64,000 nucleotides of DNA, taken from positions 9,159,271 to 9,223,270 of the forward strand of contig OY992834.1 of the NCBI GenBank assembly GCA_963921425.1, read 5' to 3'. Position numbers and translations under genes: made by a program. Position 1 is the stretch's first letter; every line of letters starts with the position of its first letter. The notes beneath the pieces are model-generated. The model saw only the letters and a program-made list of their open reading frames with translations, had not been told where the DNA came from and made no database searches. Below, piece by piece: positions 38,294 through 51,000 of the stretch. This stretch comes from Dryas octopetala. Lineage: Eukaryota; Streptophyta; Magnoliopsida; Rosales; Rosaceae.

Positions 38294-39270
38294 TTTCGTG
38301 TACGATCCAAAACGAGAGCTTTAGAGAATGAAAATTCAATCAACCCCAATCAGATCAGAAACGAAAAAGAAAACACAGAGACCCAAACAGAAGCAGAGAC
38401 TCTTGGCGAAATTGAAGCGTCGAATTCAAATTGGCGGGGAGTGATTTGGTGTGTGAGACTTGCGTTTATATAGGTAAGATAGAGGAAGCTGGCGAAGACG
38501 AAGTGAAATTACATTTTTGGGTAATGCAAAACACGTTTAGGGGGAGTACAGCTGGCATTTGCCATGTCCAAATATGTAACTTTGAAAAGCACGTACTATC
38601 ACGCTTGTCCAAATATGAAGAGTACGTAATACTATGAGTCTATGATTATGCAATTGAAAAAGGAAATACTGTTTTTATTTGGCATTAAGTGTTTTCCTTT
38701 TTGGCTAATCTAATTGCTCTGGAAAAGGAAAATATTAATTGGTAATGTTGTAAAAGGCACAAATACCTTTTACCTTGACATTTTGGGTGATTTGTTATGT
38801 ACTTTTGAGGAAAGTGTAACTATGTTGTAGAATGAAATCCATTGGATGTGAGAGCAATAGTAGCATTATGATGATGTGTAGGGGGTTGATGAAAATTAGG
38901 CTTGGATTGGATTGGACTTCAAGAAAACTAGAAAATAACACAAAAAAAAAAAAAAAGTGGAAGAAAAGTATATTCCTTAAAATTTAAAGGGCAGCTAGGG
39001 AACAGTATTGACGCTTCATTTTAACTTTATATACTCAATTTTATAATTGCAATAAATAGTCCAGCTTCTATGAGGGACCGTCTTATAATAGCTTTTTTTT
39101 TTTTGCCATGTCTTATAATAGCTTTTAAATTAATCAAATGACACATAATTTATTACTTAAAACATCACTCATACTTATTTTAATACCCAATAACTCATTT
39201 TAAATTTCTAATCGTAAAAAAGAAAACTCACTCGTTTTTCTTCATTTACAGTCTCTCTTATTAGATGAAT
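38294..39270. other. Promoter and spacer upstream of the first PLAC8 gene
   Basis: The 5' UTR and promoter of the minus-strand gene probably occupy about 38294-38500. A moderately GC-richer patch is followed by AT-rich sequence. No other gene was seen. Confidence 0.4.
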
Positions 39271-39601
39271 CTTAGAGCATCAACTCTATGTCCTTTTTTA
39301 AATCTTTTCATAAATTTAAATTTGAGGAAAAATGATATAAAAAAGTGTTCCAACCATTCTCTAAAATCTCTTCAAATTTGAGATTTCTCAAAAAAAATTT
39401 CTAAATCAAGTTAAGTAAATGAGGCTCCTCAAACTCTCTCCAAATCTCCAATAATCATATTTTAGACTAGAAACCCAAACAAAAAAAGATTTAGGGAAAA
39501 TTTTAATTTTAGCATTAGAGAGATCCTCAAATCTAACTTTTTTCTCTAACTTATCCTCAAATTAGTGAAAAATATAAGAAAATGACTAGAGATGCTCTTA
39601 A
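39271..39601. mobile_element. MITE with AGAGCATC termini
   Basis: The left end CTTAGAGCATCAACTC pairs with the right end GACTAGAGATGCTCTTAAG. Flanks GATGAAT and GATGTAAT are similar and may be a worn target-site duplication. The AGAGCATCTC terminus is a common dicot MITE style. The interior is AT-rich and non-coding. Confidence 0.65.
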
Positions 39602-39916
39602 GGATGTAATGATATCGTAGTATAAACTTTTCAATTCAAATTTATCTATTTTCTATAATTATTAGATATTTTTGTTTAATAAATAAAGTTCGATGCTTAA
39701 TGTCAATATATGTTTTAGCTTAATCACTTTTTTATTAAAAATTGTTGGCTGGCCCATCGTCAACCACTTGTGATTTAGCTCGCTAGAGGCCTATTAACTT
39801 CATATACGTAGGCCATATATTTTGGTCGTGAACTGACCTGTTTCACCGATCAATCGCCGTTCTAGACACGGTTTAGTTGGCTTGACGCCTTGACCCAATT
39901 CAAATATATATACATA

Positions 39917-40313
39917 AAAACACTATAAAATTAACTAGTTAGTAAGTTAATACAAAGCTAATTACTCTGTTGGCCCACAGCACAATCTAATCTCAAAATC
40001 CTAACCGTTTATTTTTTATGTCCTACTTCAAAGATTATTTCTGTAAAAGATCTCCAAAATAGGAAGTTATTTAGTCATTTGATTATAATAACAAGTATTT
40101 GTATGCTTTTATCGAAAATACTAATCGTCTATTTATTTGATCTCAATTAGATGACTACATAATTTTCAATTTAGTTGATTTTTTGCAATGATGATCTTTG
40201 AAGTATGGCCTAAATAATTAATGGTTCGGATTATGAGATTAGTTATGTGGTGGACCCAAAAGCATGATTAACTTCGTATTAATTTACTAACTGATTAGCT
40301 TTAGATCACTCCT
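39917..40313. mobile_element. Second member of the MITE family found at 7562-7969
   Basis: The arms ACTAGTTAGTAAGTTAATAC and GTATTAATTTACTAACTGAT match each other inverted. Interior blocks such as GGCCCACAGCACAATCTAAT and TTCAAAGATTATTT match the copy upstream of FRO. Both copies lie between ATATATACATA on the left and CTCCTCTATATATA on the right, so those tracts may belong to the element ends. Confidence 0.75.
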
Positions 40314-41105
40314 CTATATATATATAAATATTAATACTGCTAAATTCGCCTATAAAAGTAAGTTTCACCTATTTTAGAAAAGTGATATAAATATAATACA
40401 AAAAATGTGATCTCCCTAACATTACTTTATAAATATTGTTACGTTGAAGAGCTATACATTTTAACACACATTTATAACGTTTAGATAATTCGCAATTTAA
40501 CGGATGAAGATACATTTCACGTTGTTTGTTTGCTTTTTCTTTTTGATCAAATGATATTTGTTTGTATTGTAAGAGTGCTTTTGACATTGCTGGTAAGATC
40601 AAATAAATAAATTATTTTATTAGAAAAATAAGCACATGCTACAAGAGGTTTGAAAAAAAAAATGTTTGTACAAGAAGCCTTTTCCTTAAAGTTATCTCAT
40701 ATCAATTACTAGAAGTTCTTCCTAAAACTTAATCCAAAAGAATAATCAGATGAATGAGTTTGGGTTGGGATAAAATTAAAAGACTCAGAAAGCGCGCCAA
40801 AACCTTTGTTGTGTGTCAAATTCCAAGTTGTTAAATTTGGATGTTAAAGTTCGAGGTGCTCTTCTGTCTGTAGGGTTATAATTAACAGTTGTCATTCATT
40901 TTATGTTCAAGGAGTTGATTAATAGGTTTTTCCACTTTGATGGATGCAAAGAAGAATGTATGTGTTGCTTTGGTAGAGTTCTAAAGGAGAAGAAGAGTAA
41001 AGCTATATATGCACAAAAGGTGAAGATAATAATGCTACATTACATGAATGCCAAAGAAAAAAAAAAAAAAAAAAAAGAGGAGGAGGAAGTGGTTTGGCTG
41101 ATCTA
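40314..41105. other. Spacer downstream of the second PLAC8 gene
   Basis: AT-rich sequence ending in a poly-A/GAGG run (41057-41090) where the first gene has its proline-rich coding tail. No gene was seen. Confidence 0.4.
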
Positions 41106-41670
41106 TTAGCGCGTCATGTGCTGCATTTGAGGAACTCCCAAAACTGCCGGCGGAATATCCTTGCCGTCTCTTTTGTTCAGTTCAATCTTGTGCTGTGTCT
41201 GCATTACAACTCCACACCATCATGAATTTGTTACTACCATGAAATTGGGATCTACTTCTAATTCCTAATCAGACCTCTATACAACTTACAACCCAGAACA
41301 TTACTTGAGTGTTAAGTTAATCAAAACATTTGCTTGAGCGTGAAGTTATTGCATACCTGAAAGCAAGCACAGACCCTGAGAAAAACAGAACAAGTCAAAG
41401 AATCATCAGTACAAGATGTAATGAGCTCTCCGGACTGAATGTGTTTGAGAAGGGTGAAATGAAGGCCTTACGAGCAATAAACTGCTTCGGCTATACAGCC
41501 TAAACATTCAGCAATATCTTGGAGTTCCTCATTTCCAGTTATGCAAGCAATCAAGGAGAATATGCATGCAACTTGGCCGAGGCAGAGTGTAAATCCCTAC
41601 GAAACAAGGTCATGTGGAAGTGAAAAGGACATCTTAAGATGTGTAGACAGAGAGAGAGCTGTAAACATAA

Positions 41671-41716
<46 letters not shown>

Positions 41717-43024
41717 CAATAATGCAATTATCACATGGTGTTGTCTGTATATTGAATTCATCTTGTAGTAGAAAGCGTGTTGAGGAAACCGAACTTGCAA
41801 AGCAGAAGCAAACCTGAACACAACAAAGTAAGCCTGAATTTGTTCTTTCAAAATGCTGAATACATTATTGGTTACCAAATACATTAAATATGTACTGATT
41901 ACAACATCAAATCCCAAGTAATCAATACCTCAGTGACAAGACAAAATTCAGGACATTTAGTTTCTCCACATTTTCCACTGCATGGCATATATCCGGCACA
42001 GCATTTGTACCTGTAACAGAGAAGATTCCACAAGTACTTATGAGGATTATATTTCCAACTCAATTATCCTTGTTAGATGAGAAGCCCGAGAAATTCTTGC
42101 ATACAACTGTTGTATACAACCTCCCTCTCACAAAACCGGTCATGTGACAGTTTGAATGCCAGAGAGGAGTTGTGTGTAGCAGTCGTATACAAGGTTTTTT
42201 TTTTTTTTTCAAGAAATATATATTATTAGTCACCTTTTCATATCATTATATAGAGCTCGTTTTCGTAGCGTGTAAGAAGCACATTGACCACTGTGATGTC
42301 ATAAAGAAAAATTAGATTGCAAGAAACAAAACATCTCTTTCAGATTTAAGTATTTAACTGAAAAAAAAAGAATCAGTTGACTGCAACAATGCATCAAATT
42401 CACAGCTATATATAAGAATGCTTACCAGAAACAGGCATAGCAACAATCTGCATATACAACAGAACACAAGAAGACTAAACTGAAAATCAGATCAGGTGGA
42501 ATTAAAAAAAAAAAAGAATAAATACCCAAAATTTCAAATCCATACATCCAAAGTAAAGCCAACTGAAGTTTGAATATTTAAAAATGCAAATGTTCCATTC
42601 CTTTGAGACAAAATAACAACTTTTCTTTTTTCAATCTCCTATGTCATTTTCTCAGAAATCAAACAACCAATCATCAACAACCCAAAAACAGTTTACCCAT
42701 TAAAAGAACTTACATCATATATATCATATATAAAAGTCCAAACAAATTCAGTCAAAAAAGACAAGTACCCAATTCTTCTTATTTCTTCTTCTCTTCTTTT
42801 TTTCTTTTCTCCTACATTTTCTCAGCAACCCCACAAAGCAAGCATCGCAAAAAACAAAACAAAAAAAGAAAACAGAAACAAAGGAATAAACCAAACAGTA
42901 TGCAATGAAATGACTACTACTTACAGCCAGTATCAGCATTGACGGTGGCCATCAAATCGGTGTGCCATAGATTCTTATATTCCTGCCGTTTCTGCAGTCT
43001 ATCCACTTGGTCTTGAAGCCCCAT
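41106..43024 (-). CDS. PLAC8-family cysteine-rich protein, tandem paralogue with short tail
   Basis: Eight exons: 42925-43024, 42426-42447, 42234-42290, 41929-42010, 41718-41813, 41472-41596, 41357-41375, 41106-41192. The sum is 588 nt, 195 residues. The first seven exons have exactly the lengths of the neighbour at 35684-38293 (100, 22, 57, 82, 96, 125, 19 nt). It starts MGLQDQVDRLQKRQEYKNLW and has YNDMKRYKCCAGYMPCSG, VCFCFASSVSSTRF and CIAEAVYCS. Some motif cysteines differ from the neighbour: VCFC for VCCC, and CG inside the GETKCPEFC block. The last exon stops after HMTR, where the neighbour runs on into about 155 proline-rich residues. The bases just after the stop still resemble the neighbour's IDQP codons in a shifted frame, so the short tail probably arose from a small indel. 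The gene looks intact and could be active. Confidence 0.85.
41675..41712. repeat. (AG)19 microsatellite in PLAC8 intron
   Basis: An uninterrupted AG run lies just inside the intron after exon 5 of the second PLAC8 gene. The same place in the first gene holds only about 8 units (36792-36807). The tract predates the duplication and has changed length since. Confidence 0.9.
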
Positions 43025-43480
43025 TTTCGTACGATTCAATGGGGCTTCAGAGAATGAATGAAAATTAAGCTAACGATCTTCAGAATGGGAACCCACAAAG
43101 ACGAAGAGGCTTCGGCCAAATTGAAGCCTCCCGTTCGTTCAAAAATCGCTAAAAGAGTGATGAGAGATCGAAGACGCATCATGGCATCGCTATATGAATA
43201 TATATAGGTATGGTGTATGGGTGAAGACGAAGGAAGGAGGGTACAGTGCTATTCTTCATATAAAAATAGCTCTCTTTTTCTTTTGGTCACACATGTAAAA
43301 ATAGCTAAAACCTAAAATAAAATTTTTTAAAAATGGACTCAATTTTATATAATTGATTTCATTTTAGCCATTTTATTGATTGATTAAAATTACTTCATAG
43401 AGATGATGTATTTCCATAAATTACGCCACACACCAATAACACGTGTATATGTATTTAATAGAGCAAATGACAACAATGCT
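43025..43480. other. Promoter region of the second PLAC8 gene
   Basis: The 5' UTR and promoter for the minus-strand gene lie here. A TATATATA-type tract near 43195-43208 could serve as TATA. No other gene was seen. Confidence 0.35.
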
Positions 43481-43837
43481 CTTCAAATTTTACCCGTAAT
43501 ATTATTTTGGTCCACGACCTTGTTTTTATTTATTTCTATAGTCCTTGAACTTCACCCTTGTATCACATAAGTCCATTTCGTCAATTTTATCCACTTTTTC
43601 AATTAATTTTAGTCATGTATCAAGTATGTGAGTCACTTTTAAAAGGTAAAAATAATAAAGCATCTTCTATTTTTTTCCCTAATGTGATATATGTGACTAA
43701 AATTGACAAAAATATATATATGAAATTAATGGAATAGACTAAAGTAATACACATGTGAAAGTTTGTGGACTATATAATTCAATGAATAAGTTTGTGGATC
43801 AAAGTAATACTTGAGGTAAAGTTCAAGAATCATTTAT
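43481..43837. mobile_element. Diverged long-arm MITE
   Basis: The left arm CTTCAAATTTTACCC...TTTTGGTCCAC and the right arm GTGGATCAAAGTAATAC...GTAAAGTTCAAG are inverted and diverged. The interior is AT-rich and non-coding. The style is like the elements at 31963 and 45728. Confidence 0.5.
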
Positions 43838-45727
43838 ATAATTCTCTCTTATTAATATTAGACTTCAAAAGTATGAAACTTTCGTTCACACATATTATAA
43901 CACGAGATTAATAATATTACGTGACAGTGTGACGGTTAGTGAATATTATTGGACGTTGTCAATGACTATTTAATCTAGTGGATGACACTCAAACTCTCAT
44001 TTGTTGGGAACAGGTAATGAGCTCAAAATAAAAGAAAATTATTGGACGTATAGTGTTACTTATAAATTGTCGTGTAGGTTTATATACACATAATAATATT
44101 AAGGTAAAAGTTTAATTTGGATATTTTTTTTAATCTCTTTTAACTTCATCCAAATGGTCACCTGGATATTTAAAGATTCTTCTCATTTTCTTTGGGGTTT
44201 AATAACGAAGGTGACAAAATATTATAACTTTTGGATTTCTATTGGTCTATAAGTTATTGATACTTAAGACAAGGAGAATATCTAGATCCCTTTTGAAGAT
44301 CCTAAAATGTCTTTTGACAAAAGAAATTGTGTTCGAACAAAATATAAATTATTTAAAAAGTGTAAAATGATAAAATTAAAACAAATTAGAAAAATTTTTG
44401 TTCCAATTTGTGCTCTAATAAAGTTAAGAATAAAAGATGAAATAAATTTGTAATATTTTTTAAGATGTGTATAAAATTACATAAACCTATTATTTATATT
44501 AAACGATTAAAATCGAAACAAGCAAAAACAAGATGAAGTTGATAATTCAAATCTGTAAATTTAAAATTAAAGTGAAACCAATTATCCGTAAATTTTACTT
44601 AATTTAAACTACTTTAGTTATTTTATTTCATAATATTACAGTTTTTTTGCGAATTAGTATATTTTCTCATTTTCTCTTTTTGTTTTGTGCCAATATTCCC
44701 TTATGTTCATCGAAATATCAAGGCACAAGTATCTTTATACCTTGATATTTTCAATTAAAAATGCCTATTGTACATTTGTACTTGTACCCTTAAATGTCAA
44801 ATGTTGAAGGAAACGGCCAGAAGGTGTCGTTTTCTCTTGTCAATGTGGATTTTACGTTGACTGTATTGACATTCAAAGTACCACCTAAATATCTTCGTAA
44901 TATTTTCTCGTGCTTTGCGGAGTTTGCAAACTAAAGTAGAATTATGTCCAAATCAGTAAGATATTTCCTTTCCATATTCAACAAGTTGGTGCTCTTTAAA
45001 GAGAATTAATCTATGATTAGTTTGTAACTAGTTGGGGCTTTTGGAGCATGACTAGGCTGCTAGCTAGCTAGCTAGCTCAATGAGCTAGTTACACATAAAA
45101 CAAGAGTCAACTTATATACACAGGATAATATTTTCTTCACAATTAAACAATATGTATAATTAATCAACTGAGAAAGAGGGTAGGTGTGCATAGCATAGCA
45201 AACTAGCAAAGGAAGAGCGCCTGATAAACACTGAAAACACAGTGCATGTGGTAGGGGCATGTGAGGGAGGGGCATTTCAGACCCATGTCACAGTTTCTAT
45301 TTCAAAACAAGTACTGAAATCCCTGCCACAGTTTTTTTTTTCACCAGTCTTGTAACAAATTTGAGTGACAAATACACAGAGTGCCCTTGCCTGCTACAAC
45401 ATTGTACTCCCAGATTCAGCTCTGTCTCAGCCTCAATATAAAAAAATCAAAATGAATTTGAATATTAAATAAACAAGTGCATAACCAATCACATGTGTAT
45501 AAATTTTCTAGTCCACTTTCTTTCCCACCAAACAGCCAGATATTTTCTTATATATCCTGATTTATAAGGTTTAGCACATTACTAACCCTTTCTGCTCTGT
45601 TTCTCCTGGACCATATTTGTTACTGTCTTCTCTATGTAGTTGGGTCTTTAGGTTAGGGTTAGATGTATGCACATTAATTTGTGAGTCTTTTTTTTTTGGC
45701 CAAACATTAATTTGTGAGTCTAATTAT
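43838..45727. other. AT-rich intergenic stretch
   Basis: No recognised gene. Notable only are a (TAGC)n run at 45060-45076 and a direct 17-bp duplication (CATTAATTTGTGAGTCT) at 45672 and 45705 around a T-rich spacer. Confidence 0.45.
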
Positions 45728-46088
45728 GAGTTAATTACACTTACACTCCCTAAAGTTTATCGTCTTTTCACATATACCCTCTGGAGTTTTAATAATTACA
45801 CATACACCCTTTGAGGTTTCAAAACTGTTGCATATAACCTCCTATATGAGATGAGAAATTATGCAAAAAAGCATGTTAAGGGGGTGAAATGGCCTAATAA
45901 GATTACTCAAGGTGTAAGGTTCAACCTCAATACAAATATTTTCTTTTTTGTTTATTTATTTTTTTCTCTTGTAGGGGGTTGTATGCAATAGTTTTGAAAC
46001 CTTAGAGGGTGTATGTGTAATTTTTGAAACCTCATGGGGTATATGTGAAAAAACGATAAACCTCAGGGGGTGTAAGTGTAATTAACTC
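45728..46088. mobile_element. MULE-like MITE with perfect 10-bp target-site duplication
   Basis: The element opens GAGTTAATTACACTTACACT and closes with the matching inverted GTGTAAGTGTAATTAACTC. GTCTAATTAT stands on both sides (45718-45727 and 46089-46098). The arms are more than 100 bp long, with motifs such as ACCCTTTGAGGTTTC and GAAACCTTAGAGGGT. Duplications of 9-10 bp with long terminal inverted repeats are typical of Mutator-like elements. The perfect duplication points to a fairly recent insertion. Confidence 0.85.
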
Positions 46089-46098
46089 GTCTAATTAT

Positions 46099-47584
46099 CT
46101 ATTTTAAAAGAACCATAAACTAATATATACATATATCTTAGTTATTAATTTCACTCTTTTCTATTCTGTTACAACAATTATTTGCCTAATTAAGCTCGAC
46201 CTATATATAGAGGCCAAAGGTTATAGTTTCATGCAACCTGATAGTTGGCCAGCTGGCCCAGCTTAATTCCATGATATTAATTAATTTGAAGGTCTTTCAG
46301 GAAATTAATCTTTCTGGGTCAATTTGTTTTAATTAAGATCTACCATTTCTGGTTTGTTGCGAATGATCAAACACTAATTCTCTCATTAATTTGCTGCAGA
46401 AGCTATACTAGAACTGCGCTAGCTTATTTAATTATATATATATATATGGCTTAGTTCGACTTCTCACAAATCAACCAGAGAAAATGAAATTAATCTGATA
46501 TGATCTATTAAGATTCTTCTGATATTACACGTTGGATAGATCAATTATCTGTAAAACTACAATTTCCACTCAGCTAACTATGTTTACTACAATGTGCATG
46601 CATTTGGTTCTGCAGCGTATGCTGAATTAATTGTTCATTGTCTTTGCATACTAGTAGCTACGAAAACAACTATATATGATGCTGATTAATAATTTTTCTT
46701 GATTTTTTATTCTCTTTTTATGGGTAAAGGGGCTGAAAGTACTTTGTCCAATTTTCTCAGCAACCAAACTCCGGTTAAGAGAGAAGAATTACTATTTCCC
46801 TGTCATAGGAAATTAGGTTTTACTGAAAAACAGACCATAGCAGAGCCATATTATATATATATATATATATAGCTGTAAGAGTACTTCCAGTAAATAATTC
46901 TCTATTAATATTTTTAGAAGCTAGCAAACCAAAATAGAAAGATGCTTGGAAATCAATATTTACAAGTTCATGGATTATGAAATGTGAATGATATGTTCTG
47001 CAGCTAACTAGCTAGAAATATTCACACACACACACACAGAGACATATACTTTATTTATATCTTCAAGTGAATTAATTTTAATTATTATGATCAAGTTTAA
47101 TTTGCATGTTGAGAAAATTAATGAACCAGCTTGTTGTGAATCTTAAAGGGTCAAAACCAAAGTTCTCTGGTAAAGGAAGGTTTATTTAAGCAATTGTTGG
47201 TGGTGGTGGTGGTGATAAAGGAGCAAGGCTTTGCATCATTGTATGTGGCACGTGGCATGGTTGGCCTAGGATGCGTCTTATGTCTCAATGTTTTAAGCAA
47301 TTCTTTGCAATCAAGCTATATGGTCATATACTCATATTCTAGAAAATTTCACCAAATGCTAATTAATGTAATCATTATAATTAATCTTTTGCTTTTTAAG
47401 TTGTTGGAAACCTCTTCTCACCTCTCAAAATCAATTGGTTTTATGGAACAAACAGAGCCAGCAGCCAAATAATTAATTAAGTACTGTAGAATAAAGAATT
47501 ACAAAATATATATCCTCTGCTTTGCCTTTTAATCTTTTACACGGCAATCAAGGTAAGAGGTGATAATTACTGTTGCCTAGAGGT
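46099..47584. other. AT-rich intergenic stretch with microsatellites
   Basis: (AT)n runs near 46434-46446 and 46852-46871 and a short (CA)n run near 47023. No gene was recognised. Confidence 0.45.
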
Positions 47585-47715
47585 TATTATAATGCCTAAT
47601 GCTAAGAATTGCTCAAAGGTAACTCAATAATTATTAAGTAATTTCTGATGTAATTAAATGGCATTGTTGACCAATACCTGCCAAAACAAAAACGCTTTAT
47701 GTACCATACTTATTT
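47585..47715 (+). repeat. Diverged upstream copy of the repeat at 53452-54220
   Basis: Blocks such as GCCTAATG, ATTGCTCAAAGGTAA, TTATTAAGTAATTTC and GCATTGTTGACC follow in the same order as in the two copies right of the Copia element. The Copia and hAT elements therefore sit between members of this direct-repeat family. Confidence 0.65.
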
Positions 47716-47935
47716 AACACTAGGGTACAACTTGGGTTGAGATAATTCGAACCCGACCAAACTACACTCGGCTTTTAAACTCGAACCGGCAAGTTTAAAA
47801 GGGTCCAAATTCATCGCGAGTCCGAACCCGAACACAGCTCGAACAAATTTGAAGTGGGTTGGGTTGAGACTTTTCCCACCGAACTTAAGCCTGAATTCAA
47901 ACTAGATTTCTTCATATATATATATATATATAACT

Positions 47936-48065
47936 TGAAAATAAGTGTTTTGGGGAATAATAATCTTCTCTTTCTTTCATTCATCAACAAGGTATATATA
48001 CAAAGCTAAGTAAAGGTAAGTTAGACTTTTCCTAATTCTTTACTAATTACATAATCATCGTAACA
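47936..48065 (-). repeat. 3' LTR of the Copia element
   Basis: 130 bp, with TG...CA ends when read in either orientation. It is preceded in the sense direction by a purine-rich polypurine tract (plus strand CTCCCCCTCAA at 48066-48076). Confidence 0.85.
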
Positions 48066-48072
48066 CTCCCCC

Positions 48073-51000
48073 TCAAGTTGGTGCATAGATGTCACATATG
48101 CCCAACTTGCCAACAAATTTTGAAAACAACTGATCTGATACTGCTTTGGTAAGGATATCAGCCAGTTGATCCTCTGATCGGATCATGGGCAATTCTATAA
48201 TTTTCACTTCCAATTTCTCCTTGATAAAAAAGCTGTCAACCTCCACATGTTTTGTTCGGTCATGTTGAACTGGATTGTGAGCGATATCACATGCGGCCTT
48301 GTTGTCACAATATAATCGAATTGGCTGCCTCGCCGGATACTCCAAATCTTGCAATAGATGTCTTAGCCATAACACTTCATAAATCCCAAGTGCTATACTT
48401 CGATATTCAGCCTCCGCACTTGAACGCGCAACAACATTCTGCTTCTTACTTCTCCATGTAACAAGATTACCACCCACAAAGGTGAAATAACCAGAAGTTG
48501 ATCTCATGTCATCTATTGATCCAGCCTAATCAACATCAGTATATGCCTCAATATTTCGATGATCAACATTCTTGGAAAACAAAATTCTTTTTCCAGGAGC
48601 AGACTTCAAATATCTCAAAATTCGCATCACTGCACTCATGTGTTGTTCTCTAGGATTATGCATAAATTGGCTAACAATGCTCAGAGCATATGCAAGATCC
48701 GGCCTTGTGTGTGCCAAGTACATCAATCTTCATACAAGTCTCTGGTATCTCCCTTTATCAGTCGACACTTGACTAGAATCAATACATAATTTCAATCCTT
48801 CCTCCACTAGAGTTTCTGCTGGTTGACATGCTGACATGCCAGTTTCTTGTAACAAATCTAAGGCATACTTTCTTTGAGATAGAAAGATTCCTTGTGTAGA
48901 TCGAGATACTTTAATCCCAAGAAAATATTTCAAAGGACCAAGATCTTTCATTTCAAACTCCTTGGACAAGTAATTCTGTAGTGCCTTCCTTTCTTCAGGA
49001 TCATCCCCTGTTACTACCATATCATCCACATATACAATAAGGGTAGTGATCTTACCCTACTGTTTCTTCAACAAAAAAAAGTGTGATCTAAGTTGCTCTG
49101 TCTGTAGCCAAACGCTCTCATAGACTTTGTAAATCTTCCAAACCAAGCTCTGGGTGATTGCTTTAATCTATACAATGACTTCTTCAACCTGCACACCTTT
49201 CTTCGATTTCTTTCTGGAATAAGACATCCAGGTGGGAGATCCATATAAACTTCTTCTGTCAAGTCACCATGCAGAAAAGCGTTCTTCACATCGAATTGTT
49301 GTAATGGCCAATCTAGATTCATAGCCAGAGACAACAGAACTCGAACGGTATTGATTTTAGCCATAGGTGCAAAAGTCTCCATATAATCTATCTCATATGT
49401 TTGGGTATACCTTTTCGCCACCAGTCGTGCTTTGAATTGTTCAATGGTACCATATGCATTGTACTTTATGGTATAGACCCACCGACACCCAACTGGCTTC
49501 TTTCCTGACGGAAGATCAACAAGTTCCCATGTTTTGTTTTTCTGTAAGGATTTCATTTCCTCATTCATGGCTGTTTTCCACTTTAAGTCGGCTAAGGCTT
49601 CCTGCACACTGTTAGGAATAGATACAGTAGGTAATTGATTTACAAATGACCTATTTGATTCAGACAAACAATGGTTGGACACATAATTACTCATAGGGTA
49701 CTTGATCTTGCTAGTAAGATCCGGTTCAAATGTGGTTTTAGGAACACCTCTATTACTACGAGAAGGAAGCTGTCTTCTAGGTGGGTCAGGTACGGACTCA
49801 GGAGCATCTTCAACGAGCGATTGGTTAGGTGTGTCGGACGGTGGAATGGATACTGGGATCAATTCTGCTGGTTCATTTTCAATATTATGAGAGTTTTCAT
49901 CACCACTTCCATCCAAGTGTACACCACTTGTATCCAAACCACTATCGTATCTATTCTTAGGACTGTGTGAGTGTTCATCACCACTTTCGTCCAAGTTCAT
50001 ACCACTCATATTCAAGTGACTCACATTTCGGTCCACAGGTTCAGCATAATCCAGAGTTTGAACTTCCTCCTAGTGGTACTCCCCCTGAAGTTCAGACTCA
50101 GAAGAAAAATACAGTTTATCTTCATGAAAAACAACATCCAATGTAATATACATGGTTTTAGTGGGAGGATGATAACATCGATAGCCTTTTTGGTTTGATT
50201 CATACCTCAAAAAAACACAACACAATGCTCGAGGAGCCAACTTACTCCGCTGATGCTTATGGAGGTGGACAAACGCCACACATCCAAAGACATGAGGCGG
50301 CAGATTATGGATTGTAGGAGCAGTGACAGCATCGTGCAGAGCCTTAAATGGTGTTTGAAACTGAACCGTGCTGGATGGAACACGATTAATTAGATAGGCA
50401 GCAAAGGTAAGGGCTTCACCCCAGTAGGACACAGGCATATGTGCTTCAATTAAGGAAGCACGAACAACTTCCAGTAAGTGTCGATTCTTCCTTTCGGCCA
50501 CCCCATTCTGTTCGGGTGTATAGGAACATGCAGTCTGATGAACAATGTCATGTGCCGTCAAATACTGTTGTAAGTTAGAACTCATATATTCTCCGCCATT
50601 ATCACTACGGAGGACCTGAACCTGTGCTTTGTATTGAGTCCGAATCAAAGTATGAAATTTTTGAACCAATAGATTCACCTCCCTTTTGGATTTCATCAAA
50701 CATACCTAGGTCATCCTGGTACAATCATCAATAAATGTGACAAACCAACGTGATCTACCTAAAGTAGTAACTGGAGATGGACCCCAAACATCAGAATGAA
50801 TAATCATAAAAGGAACTGAACTTTTATTCAAGTTTGATGAAAAAGAGGCACGATGACTCTTCGCAAGTTCACAAATAGTGCAACGAAATCCAGAAATATC
50901 TACTTTTGAAAATAAACTAGAAAATAATCTCTGCAAATAACCAAGGAAGCATGCCCCAGACGTCGACGCCATAACCAGATGTCAGATTATTTTTTTTTTT

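Noticed and set aside
47194-47472. Plus-strand ORF of 92 codons
   Set aside because: It starts in a GGT repeat (VVVVV), lacks any family likeness and lies in AT-rich intergenic sequence.
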